DNA from: Limanda limanda
Taxonomy: Eukaryota; Chordata; Actinopteri; Pleuronectiformes; Pleuronectidae
Assembly (NCBI RefSeq): GCF_963576545.1
Contig: NC_083648.1
Span: forward strand, 18,523,154 to 18,587,153
Reading direction: 5' to 3'
DNA: 64,000 nt
The notes under the pieces are model-generated. The model saw nothing but the letters and a program-made list of their open reading frames with translations. It was not told where the DNA came from and did no database searches. Positions 20,721 to 32,126 of this stretch are shown one piece after another. Position 1 is the stretch's first letter; each line of letters begins with the position of its first letter. The translations under genes and the position numbers were made by a program.

Positions 20721-23700
20721 ATGCCCGGACACCTGCAGGAAGGCTTCGGCTGCGTCGTGACCAACCGGTTCGACCAGCTCCTGGACGACGAGTCGGACCC
20801 GTTCGAGATACTCAAGGCCGCCGAGAGCAAGAAGAAGGAGGGGGCCGCCGCGGGCTCCGCCAAGTCCGCGGCGCAGGCAGCCAAGCAGCCGAGGAAGGAG
20901 TCCCAGAAGGACCGGAAGAACCCGCTGCTGGACAAGAAGGAGGAGAGCCAGCCCCCGGTCCCCCTGAAGAAAGAAGGTGAGCGGGTCCTCTCTGCTGCCC
21001 CGGTGTCCTGCGGGTTTACCCGGGTCTGTCTCCTGCAGCTCCGTTAGCTGCAGGTGTTAGCGGGTCCGAGACAAACACAGCCCGAGGGAGACTGGGACCC
21101 GGTCCTGCTGCAGGTAGAGGACACACCGGTCCGTCCTCACCTGTCCTGCTGCGGGTAGAGGACACACCGGTCCGTCCTCACCTGTCCTGCTGCGGGTAGA
21201 GGACACACCGGTCAGGTCCTCACCTGTCCTGCTGCAGGTAGAGGACACACCGGTCCGTCCTCACCCGGTCCTGCTGCGGGTAGAGGACACACCGGTCCGT
21301 CCTCACCTGTCCTGCTGCGGGTAGAGGACACACCGGTCCGTCCTCACAGGCGGGGGGCAGCAGCTTCACCGTGCAGCTCCGGTGGAGTCCTCTATGCAGA
21401 CCCAGCCAGTGTTGTGTCGCAGAAATGGTTTGCACTGGAGATGAAGGTGTAGTGTTGTGTTACTGTCCGCTGGATGCTCCGGCGGATCCGCTGGAGGATC
21501 CGCTGGAGGATGCTCTGCTGGAGGATGCTCCTGAGGATCCGCTGGAAGATGCTCCTCTGGAGGATGCTCCGTGGAGGATGCTCTGGAGGATGCTCTGGAG
21601 GATCCGCTGGAGGATCCGCTGGAGGATGCTCCGTGCACCGGCTGCAGGCTGCACGGAGCTCTGCAGGATGTTTACCTGTGAGCGGGACCAGGGCACGGAG
21701 CAGACCGCTGTTTGTTGTGATGCTGTCTTCTCACTGTGAATGCTGCATATTTGTGTAACTCATTGGCTCTAAAATACCAGTGAGTTTCTGGACAGACCCT
21801 GGGAACTAAGTGCATTAACAGTTACAAGACTAATGTAAAGCTGCTGAGGTGACGCTCAGTACATCAGGAGCTTAAACAGCTTTTTTCCAACTCAGCTCCT
21901 CTGTGTAAATGGTGTGAGCATGACTGTAACTCTGAGTTTACTCCATCTGACTCCTGCTCGTGTGATCTGCAGGAATCAGGCGGGTGGGCCGGAGACCGGA
22001 CCAGCAGGGCCAGCCCGGTTCCCAGCACCAGCAGGGCGGCCAGCCCGGTTCCCAGCACCAGGGCGGACATGGCGGCCAGGGCGAAGGGCGACCCGGGGAC
22101 AAGAGGCCGGACAGGAGACCTCCCCGAGAGCGCCGCTTCGAGAAGCCCTCCGAGGACAAGCCCGAGGGACCTGGCGAGTTCTCAGCAGACAAGTGGGTAG
22201 CTGTGAGGAATGATGAAACGCAGATTTAAACGTGCTGATAAGCACAAGGCCGTCTGGTGCTATCACCGGATCAGTGTGAGGCTGTGTGCAGGAAGCGTAG
22301 ATTTGATCTAAACTCTCTTAACCTGACAGAGCAACCATCAGTGAACTGCATGGTTCTGAGGCTGGACTGCTCTTTGACATTTAAGCAAACACTTCTGTCA
22401 TCGAGCAGTTTTTACCAAAAGTGCAGATCCTCTCTGCAGATAACAGCATGTTTACAGACTTGTTAATATTACGTCTCTTTGGCCTGTGCACAAACGGTAT
22501 TAACCTGCGTTAGGTGATCTGGGCAGGTCCAAGTACAGGTGTAAATATACCCAAGATGCATTGCAGGCACATTTGAGATCTGATCACTAAGACAGCAATC
22601 AGAGGGGGTCTGGGACGCATGTGGCCACAGACTCTTAAAAGTGTGAACTAAACTCTGATGTTTTCGTTTCTCAATATAAGAGATGCTTGATACCACTTTC
22701 CCCTTCCTGTTGATTCAGATACCTGATTTTTTTGTATAGGCCGATGCAGGACACTGATACAATACCTGTTCATTTAAATGCATGACAACTTGTATAACCT
22801 ATTTGAACAGCTTTATGCTAATAACCCTGTATGGCAGTGTCAATGATGTGGTATGGGATTGGTGCGTAGATGTGCGTACTCGCTGGTGCCTTACCTGGCG
22901 GTAGACAATGATTTCTTGATATTGACAACAGACCCAGGTGTCACTGCCGACTCCACACATGAACACATTTGCTCTTTTCAAACAGAAATAGTGAACATGC
23001 TTATTTGCACACAGAGCGGAGAAGTGAGATCGCAAAGAGTCACTCGAGACGCATTCTAACGCCAGTTGTGAACATGACCACCGTCCACTTACGATTGCCG
23101 GGAATCAATTAACATGTGCTTCTGTGTCCAGCAGGCCTCCTGGAGACCGGCCCCCCCGAGGGCGTGGTGGCGGCCGGGGTGGGCGCGGTGGAAGAGGGCG
23201 GGGCATGGGCCGGGGAGACGGCTTCGACTCCCGTGGGAAACGAGACTTTGAGCGACACAGCGGCACTGACAAATCGTGAGTCAGTCCTGAACTTCGACTT
23301 TAGCAGAGCAGGGAATCTAAAAATAGAAATGACTCGTCAACAAACTGTGTTGTTGTCAGGAGATTATTTGTTGGTCGCTTTAACGCAAAGTTTTCAAAAT
23401 CCTGTGACGCTGTTGTTCACAAACCAAACAACACAAAGACGCACTGACCTCTGCAGAGGTCAGGAAGTCTTAATGTCTGCGATCAAGATCAGTTGTGTTA
23501 TTTTTTTTCCAAGTTGTGTTCACTAACCTACTTTTCACTACAGACTAAAGAGTTGTTGTTGGAACTACTCCCACTGTGACTATTTTCATACAGCATCCAT
23601 CTCGGTGTGTGTCCTCCTGTCTGTTCTCACTCCAGCAATCCGAAGGTGGAGGAGAAGCGCAGCGGCAGCGGCCCACACAACTGGGGCAACGTGAAGGAAG

Positions 23701-24630
23701 AAGTGAGGTGAGCGTTCACAAACAGACACACACACGGCCTGTTTGTCTGAGCTGTGTCCACTGTCTGCACAACAACCAGGCACATCTCGAATGAGCCCAG
23801 ACTCACTGTGGTGGTTTCCAGATAAAGTCAGTTTAACTTATGATGCACCACTTTGTTCAGTTCTGATCAATCACCTGACGTTGGTTCTCTGCTGGTTAGA
23901 TTGTGGATACCCAGGCTGGGTTCAGATAGAGAGTTTGAAGTGTTTGGCTCAGGCTTGGTTACGTTGGCATGGCGACCTACTGGATTTCTTTACTCTGCAC
24001 ATGCCTGTAATCGAGGGAAACATTGGGCTTGGGTCGGGTTCAGACATAATAAGATGCCTCGCTTAGTTTCTTCTCAGGCTCGGTTGGATTTGGACAGAAC
24101 CCCCCCCCACACACACACACACACTCAACTGCCAGTCCTGCATCGCTTTTCTTGCTCATCCTTTGTTGGCTGTGAGGTAACTTGATGCTTTAGGAAACCA
24201 CACTTTAAATATTTACAGAAAATCATTAAATTTAAATGCGTCCCAAAGCAGTAATTTAAGTAAGCTACACATACCAACAGGGGGAGGGGGGGTCACCTGC
24301 TTGGCTTACTCGTTCAATGTTTTGAAAAAGTTTAGCAAGAGAATGGAATCTATTAGGTGTCCTCGTCAGAGCTGCTAAACAATATTTGACATTTGATTGG
24401 CTTGTTTTGTGTTGTTTTCTGACATCAGCATCTGACCTTGGATTTATGTTATATAGGGTTGCATTGTTGTTACTCACAATTACTTAAATACTGGTTGTGT
24501 TGTTTTTATGTGCCTATTTGATTGACTTATTTAAGGTTTAATTTAAACCTACATTATAGGAAGTTTTCCTTGTAAAACAAACACTTTCTTCTTCAATGAC
24601 AATGTTTGACATTGGATACGTTGTTGGTGC

Positions 24631-24663
<33 letters not shown>

Positions 24664-27600
24664 ATGTATGTATAATGTACATTTAAAACTTGATTAAAAT
24701 ATTTTCGTTTTGATCAGTACTTTTTAACAATTCTACAGTTATAAGTCGTGTCAAATAGTCTGTATTGACAAGGTGCCTGTGTGACTCTGTTCCCAGTGAG
24801 ACCAGTGAACCGACCGTCGCCCCGGAGACGACCCCAGAAGGAGAGGAACCTGCACCTGCCGGCTCTGAGAACAAGTGAGCATGCACTTCCTGTCAGATGA
24901 TAAGTTGTCCGATGCTATTTCGACATTCAGGAAAGAAATATAATCTGTTTACGTAAAAGCCAGGAAAGGTAGCTTGCAGCTGCAGAGCACTATCGGCAGG
25001 TTTTATAAGACGGTCTTTGTCACCAACTGTTCTGCATTCTGCTCCCACAGCTGTGGTGGATTGGGGATAAACATTGTTACTGACCTTTTGGCCCTCGGGA
25101 TTAGAGCAGGTATAGAGCTAAGAGGATCTGCGGCTCTACGTTTTAAATTTGCTACAATGCTGTGTGCTGGCTTCCCAGGGAGAACGAGGCGGAAGAGGTG
25201 AAAAACGAAGGCCCCAAAGAAATGACCCTGGACGAGTGGAAGGCCATGCAGGACAAGGAGCGCACCAAGGTGGAGTTCAACATCCGTAAGCCCAACGAGG
25301 GCGCCGACAGCCAGTGGAAGAAAGGATACGTGCTGCACAAGTCCAAGAGCGAGGACGTGTGTATCGAGGTGGGTCAAGATTGGTGAAGAGAAACTTTTTC
25401 TTCTGTTGTATTTACCGTAACCAGAAACATCCCCCGGCCTTATCCCAATGTTATATTTTTCCAAATACTATAATTCGTGGTTATTTACATTTTCAAGCAT
25501 AAAGCAAAAGGATCCGTGTGAGGCTGTGTGCAGGAAGCATCGATTTGATCTTAACTCTCTCAACCTGACAGCGCAACCATCAGTGAACTGCATGGTTCTG
25601 AGGCTGGACTGGTCTTTGACATTTAAGCCAACACTTCTGTCATCTAGTGCAGATCCCCTCTGCAGAGAACAGCATGTTTGCACACTTGTTAATATTACGT
25701 CTCTTTGGCCTGTGCACAAACGGTATTAACCTGAGCAGGTCCAAGTACAGGTGTAAATATACCCAAGATGCATTGCAGGCAGATTTGTGATCTGATCACT
25801 AAGACAGCATTCAGAGGGGGTCTGGGATACATGTGGCCACATTCTCTTAAAAGTGTGAACTAAACTCTGATGTTATTGTTTCTCAATATTAGGGATGCTT
25901 GATACCATTTTTCCCTTCGTGTTGATTCAAATACCTGATTTTTGTGTATAGGCCGATGCAGAACACTGATCCAATACCTGTTCATTTAAATGCATGACAA
26001 CTTGTATAACGTATTTTAACAGCTTTATGCTAATAACTCTGTATGGCAGTGTTAATGATGTGGTATGGGATTGGTGCATACATGTGCGTTTTTTACATTT
26101 TCAAGCATAAACCAAAAGGAAAGACTACAGGGAAATATGGAGTTTGGATAACATAGAAAGTTGTGCACAGATAGTATTAAATTTTTTTTGTATTCTTTGA
26201 GGCATTGCACTCAAACGTGTGTGTCAATGACAGAAAGTTAATGATAATTCAGATAGGGAGTGTGTTGCAACAGTTCTAGACACAGTGCTGTCGCTCTTCT
26301 GAGGAAACAGAGCCGTGTTAAACGTAGACAGCGCAGAGACTGTTTCCTGTTTCGCTTTTCCTTGAATTTAAATGGAAAATCTCTGGCTGGACTCCAGGGA
26401 CACACGCTCAGGTTACTGCGGAGGTCACGTTGACTTTCTCACAAGCTGCGATGACATCACACGTGTAAATACTCATGTTTCTCGTCTTCAATTTCCAGAA
26501 GCCTGTCGGTGCTCTGATTGACCCCCCAGAGATTGAACCAGAAGCTCCACCAGTTTACCAGAAGGTGCCTGCAGCTCTCACACTTCTCATTCATCCACAC
26601 AGACTATGACAACATTTGGGGGGTAATTTTTATTCTATTTTGGGCAGAGGAAATAAAGACCCTAAAGGTATTGTACTAAACGATGCACACTAAATCATAT
26701 ACCCCATGTTCACTCTCATTACTACATTACAAATAAATGGAATGCAGTAAATCTCCTAACCTTCTTCTACATCTTCTCTTGTCAGCCGCCCGGCCCCATC
26801 GACGAGTCCAGCGAGCACCACTTCCGCAAACCAGCCAACGACATCACATCCCAGCTGGAGATCAACTTTGGAGACCTGGGCCGCCCCGGCCGCGGGCGTG
26901 GGGGGGCGCGCGGAGGCCGGGGAGGCCGCGGCGGGGGAGGCACCAGGCCGGCACGCGGGGGAGGACGGCCCGAAAAGGTAACAATGAAAGCTGCGAACAA
27001 CAACAAAGGTTTAGTGTCCCGCACAAAAGATTCAGCTCACTGACTGAACAGGCTGCAGAATCACTGGCATGGAAAACCTGCTGCGGAGAACTGAAGCCGT
27101 GAAATAACAGACCAGTGGACACATGCTCCACAGTGGGAAACTCTCACTGACATCCTGACAGTGGTGCTGTTTTTGTGTGAATCAGAGTTAGGGTTCCAAA
27201 ATTCCGGGGATATTCAAAGTTGGAAACTTTCCTTGGGAATTAGCGGGAATATACGTGAATAAGACAGTAGCTACAATAAAGAGGCTTTGTTGGAAAAACA
27301 TGCATTAAGTTATCAAGATTTCAAAGTTATGCAAGTATTGCATTATTATTAAAAGTTACAGGGCTATTGAAACTATCAAATAAGCCTCTCAAACTATGGA
27401 GTTGACAGTTAATTGTCTTTGGGTTCAAAAAAATGAGCATCAGCCTTCACACACACTTTGTTATAAGATCCATTGTTTGTTTTTTTTCCAAATATTTTCA
27501 CAATGCAAGAGAACATGCAGAGCATACAGAGTACTCTACATTAAACATTACAGAAAATTACATAACAAAATAAAAAAAATTCACACATAGATGAATAAAA

Positions 27601-28369
27601 CAAATTAAATAAATAAAGTAAATAATTCCCCCCACTCAAAGAGAAAAAGAAAAAGGTTGGTGCATAGGATGACACATCACAGAGAAATACCGCAATGACA
27701 CAGTAAATAATGTAGTTGGTGGTGTATCCATCTATTCCAAATAAGGCTGTCAGATTTTCAAAAATAACTTATATTTCTTTCTGAGACTATATGTAATCTT
27801 TTCAAGAGGAATAGAGCCGTTCATTTCCACAGACCATCTGTCTATGAGAGTCGGGGAATCAGACTTCCAAGTCATTGCTATACATTTCCTGGCCACACAT
27901 AAAGCAATTTCTGCTAATTTAATTTGGAGCTTCGTCAAAGACCCATTGAAAGTTGTGAAGTTTCCCAGTAAACATAGCTCAGGATCCAATGGAAAGGTAA
28001 CTCCCGGGATCTTAGTTAAGGCATTACAAAAGTCATACCAAATGGACCTCACCTTTGTGCAAAGCCAGGTACAGTGTAGGAAGGAGCCAACCTCTATTCC
28101 ACACCTAAAACACATTTCTGACAATTCAGGTTTGGATTTATGTAGCTTCTGTGGGGTGAGGTACAGTTGATGAAGAAAATTATAATGCACAAGTCTGTAC
28201 CGGGCATTAATAAGATCCATTGTTAAAATACAACCATTGATTGACCGTGGCAGCTTGACTGATGTAGAAGCCCAGTTAACCCTGTCCTGGTTGTTGTGTC
28301 TCCCTCCAGGCGAGTGGCGTGTCAGTCCCCAACGTGGACGATCCTGAGGCCTTCCCAGCTCTGGCCTAG
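20721..28369 (+). CDS. serbp1: SERPINE1 mRNA-binding protein 1 (ribosome hibernation factor)
   Basis: Intrinsically disordered RGG-rich RNA-binding protein of the SERBP1/HABP4 (Stm1-like) family; it occupies the mRNA channel of idle 80S ribosomes together with eEF2 and binds certain mRNAs. Nine exons: 20721-20976, 21973-22192, 23135-23275, 23636-23707, 24797-24874, 25179-25368, 26499-26564, 26786-26977, 28310-28369. They total 1275 nt and 424 residues (human 408). The N-terminus [20 protein letters not shown] is diagnostic. [11 protein letters not shown] is in exon 2, RGG repeats in exons 3 and 8, and the core [10 protein letters not shown] with [11 protein letters not shown] in exon 6. [20 protein letters not shown] is in exon 8 and the ending is [10 protein letters not shown]. 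Exon 3 has a tandem CAGCAG acceptor. Exon 2 adds a PGSQHQ repeat absent from human. A distal AATAAA lies at 30223-30228. Confidence 0.96.
21105..21350. repeat. 41-bp minisatellite in serbp1 intron 1
   Basis: Six near-identical copies of a 41-bp unit containing CTGCTGCGGGTAGAGGACAC and ACCGGTCCGTCCTCACC. Units start at 21105, 21146, 21187 and so on. Confidence 0.95.
21471..21640. repeat. GGATCCGCTGGA / GGATGCTC minisatellite
   Basis: Short 12-15 bp units (CTGGAGGATCCG, CTGGAGGATGCTC) repeated about a dozen times in serbp1 intron 1. They create artificial Asp/Glu-Pro-Leu and Ser-rich frames on the two strands. Confidence 0.9.
22271..22877. repeat. Copy A of a 0.6-kb repeated block (serbp1 intron 2)
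   Basis: About 607 bp closely similar, in the same orientation, to 25513-26091 in intron 6. Shared runs include GTGTGAGGCTGTGTGCAGGA, CATCAGTGAACTGCATGGTT and GTGGTATGGGATTGGTGC. No coding potential or terminal inverted repeats are seen. Confidence 0.85.
24632..24660. repeat. TA microsatellite
   Basis: About 14 TA units followed by GTATG repeats in serbp1 intron 4. Confidence 0.9.
25484..26120. mobile_element. Insertion (copy B) bounded by 29-bp direct repeats, serbp1 intron 6
   Basis: The block 25513-26091 matches copy A in intron 2. It is bracketed by two 29-bp direct repeats, TTTACATTTTCAAGCATAAA followed by G/C and CAAAAGGA, at 25484-25512 and 26092-26120, with one mismatch. This looks like an insertion with a long target-site duplication. 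The mobile family is unknown: there is no poly(A) tail, inverted terminus or coding frame. Confidence 0.75.
27189..27270. mobile_element. Second hAT-like terminal fragment
   Basis: Begins TAGGGTTCCAAAATTCCGGG and continues with ATTCAAAGTTGGAAACTTTCC and GGGAATATACG. This closely matches the reverse complement of the right end of the element at 1594-2462. The other end is not identified. It lies in the last serbp1 intron. Confidence 0.75.
27478..28209 (-). mobile_element. 5'-truncated L1-type LINE with perfect target duplication
   Basis: A 732-bp insertion in the last serbp1 intron, read on the minus strand. A 156-codon frame (28220-27750) gives the C-terminal part of an L1-type ORF2, including a zinc-knuckle-like CFRCG...HCTWLC motif. 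The 3' end shows a short A-tail (poly-T at 27480-27488 on the plus strand). Perfect 15-bp target duplications ATAAGATCCATTGTT flank it at 27463-27477 and 28210-28224. Target-primed insertion with 5' truncation explains all of this. Confidence 0.85.
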
Positions 28370-30240
28370 GGGCTCCTTCTCCACCACCAGCCCCCCCATC
28401 TGCCCTTCCCGGGCCCCTCCTCTACAAGGCTTGCATGCTTACCACATCTTCCAAGTATATAAGAAAACCGAAAAAAAAAATCCCATACCATCCACACCAG
28501 AGGACAACAATTTTACCCGTTTTAAAGGAGAACAAAAGACAAAAAAAGGCGGAAAAGGACCTCTTGTTACACTGAAGTTTTGTATTTAGGAAACATGAAA
28601 GCAGGGATGTTTTCATACTTTTCTTTTTTTTCAGAGATTATGCATACATCCGTGATCATTCTTTTTCTGCTGCTTGAATTTATGAATTTATTCATTTGTG
28701 CAATTAGGTTGAAGTGTGTGTATCTCTTCCCCCTGAAGCTTTTGTGCTTTATTTTTTTCTCTCCTCCTGACTTCAGCTCAGTATTACGGGATCATCTTAG
28801 AAAAAGACTTTCTGCTGGAGTTTTTGTTTTCCAGTAAATGCACACTGATGTGGTAGCGATTCACTACATAGAAAACTTGTACTAGATATCTGAATTATGG
28901 CTTAACTTGCATTTAAAGTGTTATTACTCTGATCCTAACTACCCACCCGTTTGCGAGGCACAAGTTCAGGATGTGTATCCAGGCAAAGAGGCTTGGTATT
29001 TTTCAGCTTGTTGTGCAGTGGAAGTGAACGCCTTTTCCTGTTTTATTTATTTTTTTATAGCTTGCCTTTTATTTGCTGGACCAGTGGTTAGTAATGCTTT
29101 GTATCCCCTGATCCAGATGTGCTACCTGTGTTTTCAGGGTGTCCCAGGGCCCAATGTATATCTTTAGGCTGGTCCTCTTAGGTCATACAGACTGTACTAC
29201 TTGTAACTTAGGACCACTAAGCAAATATTGTATTTTGTTGTTAAGGATGTGTGTGTGTGTGTTTGTGTGTGAATGTATTGAAGTGTGTGAGGCTGACTGA
29301 ATGACTGTGTGAATTTGACCACTGTTAAATTAAAATTTTAAGTATTCCTCCGCTAAGAACTTGCCATTCTCCAACAGTAGATTGCACGTTCTGGCCTGAA
29401 GTAGTTCATACGGTGTTTTGAAAAGTGATTGTTGAAATCTATGCGAGAACGATAGACTGTGGATCTAGCTCTTACAGTATCTGTAATATATTTTGAGATC
29501 TCAAAGCACTTGGGTTTTATCAGCAACAATCCTCTGAAGATTGTGTTTTTTATTTTCCTTTTTCCTTCTGTGAACCATAATTGCTGTTTTTATTTCATTC
29601 CTTTCTTTTGGTATTTTATCAGTGCAGCAGCACCAATGCATAATTTGTCTGAAAGAAATGTCCGCTGTCATCGTGGAGCAATCACGAGCTACAGAATGTA
29701 TTGTAAGGTAATGTTGCTTGTAGCCACCTGTGTCAGTCATTTCCAGTGAGCTTTTATCTTTATTTTTATGAAGTGAGTACATTCCACAATTGGGGGGGAT
29801 GCCGTTTATTGGGGGGGGTTGTACTGAAGACATTGGGGAGTGAGTTCAAAGCTTTACATTCTGTGCGCTGCGGTGACTCGCTGGTGATGCACTGATACAG
29901 GCGGCTGCAAAAGTTTTCTCGTGCGACTGTTTGAGCCACGTGACGGCGAAAGTTTCTCTTGCAAACATCCCTGTTCTAATAAATCGCTTTAGAGGTGTTA
30001 CATGTACTCTGCCAGTGGCTGTCGGGGGTGTTTTAAAATCCATACTGTGAATTTAAAAGGTGTAAAAGACGCTGATGACTCTTCATTGGCTTCAAAACAC
30101 TGCGGCGGGGGGGTTCTTCAGGCCGGCAGTATTCCCTGTTGATCCTATACGGACCTGAGTGAGACGTAAGCAGTGCAGAGAGGTTGGGTTTACACTCGGT
30201 TACAGTTTTTAGGCAGCCCTGCAATAAACCATCTGTGATG
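28370..30240 (+). other. serbp1 3'UTR
   Basis: Continuous T-rich sequence follows the serbp1 stop, with a GTGTGTGT tract at 29248-29268. A plausible distal polyadenylation signal AATAAA is at 30223-30228. SERBP1 genes have long 3'UTRs, so most of this is taken as transcribed. No separate gene is seen. Confidence 0.6.
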
Positions 30241-32040
30241 TTGACTCAGCTTAATGGACTGTGAAGCTACAAGTTATATCCATTGTATCTATTAAATATA
30301 TAATTGTTTGGATAATATAACTCAAATTAACTCAACACCTAGAACAAAGATTCACCAAATCCTGAATATCATAACCTTGATGAAGGTGGGATTTACTGTA
30401 GGACTGATGTATTAGACTTGTCGCTAGATTTGAGAATTGAATCAACTGACCTTTATTTCACGAAGTTATTCCCATAGTGAGTATATACTCTTAAGGTAAA
30501 AAAAAATATGTAGCTATGAAGTCTTATTTTGTTTTCTAAGAGAGATTTTAGTTTCAACTCTAGTGTGAAAGGTATAGATCATGTTAGCTGGTTGATATAC
30601 GAAGAAATAAGTTGGTCCCACATTTACACAATATCCTTTAATGTCAAGTGTATGTGAATCGATTTGATTTAACACATGGATAGGGAGGAAAACAGGAAAG
30701 GTCAGTTTTTTTAATCTATAATAATAAACTCAATTTATTAAGCACTTGTCAAAATCCACATTACATAATACTTTACCGAGTCAAATTCCCTGTTTGTGCA
30801 AACTTACTTGGCCAATAAACCTGATTCTGATTCTGATAGCGCCTTAGAATGGCAACAAACTTAAACAGTCACATCAGCAAAATAGAATAAAATCATTCGG
30901 TATGTGAAACAAAAATTGGGAAATGGAAATTGAAGGCTGAAGAAGAGCCTGTAAAGACATGATCTCCTCAGGCTGTTGTTACTGGGGTCAAGCCAGCCCA
31001 CACTTGCGTCTCTGTGGTCAAATCAGCCGACACAGAAATTCTACTGCGCGCATATACTGACATTTATGGTAAACGCATCCAAAGCGTTTTTTCAAAATAA
31101 ACTGTTGACATGGAGCATATACAAAATGCATAATTGAAAAGGAAATGGATTGGATTGATATCACAAGAAGAATATATCGTCTCACGTGTCATTTTTATAA
31201 ATAGCATTTTACAAAATAAAAGTCACACATTTTTAGCTTCAAGTAGCTAATTTCTGGATATTTCAAAGTACTGTAAAAACACTTTGATCAATAATTCCAG
31301 AGACAGACTGATAAGCCGGTGATCAGGACCTCTCAAACTATCAATGTACTAAATATTAAACATATGTATTGTATAGGTTAAGAGATTTTTCAAAGTAAAG
31401 TCCAACATTTTCACTGTTGAATATATCATTTCAGGGTGTAACAACACTTTGCCCAATACGTTCAGAGAGAGACTGATATGCTTGTGTGCAGGACCTCTCT
31501 GACTACCTACATACTGAATAGCAAACATTTTTACTGGATAGATTTGGAGATTTTTCAAAGTAAAGTCCAACATTTTCACTGTGGAATAGATCATTTAAGG
31601 ACTTTCACTGTAGAAAATAGATAATTTCAGGATACTTCAAAGCACTGTAAAAACACTTTGCTCAATAAGTTGATTTTTCAAAGTAAAGTCCAACATGTGT
31701 ACAATCATATCAGTTCATTCCTGGATATTTCAAAGTACTCTTAAAATAATAAAGTACCTACTAAGAAAACATGAGAGCGATGGATTTAAATAAAAAGGAA
31801 AACCAAAGTACACAACAGTTGAAAAAGCAAGGACTGGACTTTTGTTACCTTTTAGTTTTTCCCTTTCAGTGAAATAAAGTAGTTGAAAAAGTTATGCATT
31901 AATAATGTTATTCCATTAACTTGATGGATATAATGGTTTCCCAGAATAATGATATAAGATTGACTGTGTATGAAATGTTTACATTCTGTTAATTTACGTC
32001 ATAAAGTCAAGATAGTTACCTTCCTTCCTCTTCCGTCTTC
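30241..32040. other. Intergenic: LINE tail and degraded tandem repeat
   Basis: At 30786-30838, TTGGCCAATAAACCTGATTC followed by TGATTCTGAT is the typical 3' tail of a fish non-LTR retrotransposon. From about 31180 to 31740 a diverged tandem repeat recurs. Its block TTTTCAAAGTAAAGTCCAAC appears at 31387, 31552 and 31675, and GACTGATA plus GGACCTCTC blocks appear in two units. No gene is seen. Confidence 0.6.
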
Positions 32041-32126
32041 GCCGACGGAACTTCCTCGGCGTCAGATGCTGTTGTGCGCATGCTCAGCAGGACTCGAGGT
32101 CTCCTGTTGAAACCTCCCAGGTACTA

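Noticed and set aside
21105..21350. Regularly spaced repeats resembling a CRISPR array
   Set aside because: Units are contiguous 41-bp repeats without unique spacers, in a vertebrate intron.
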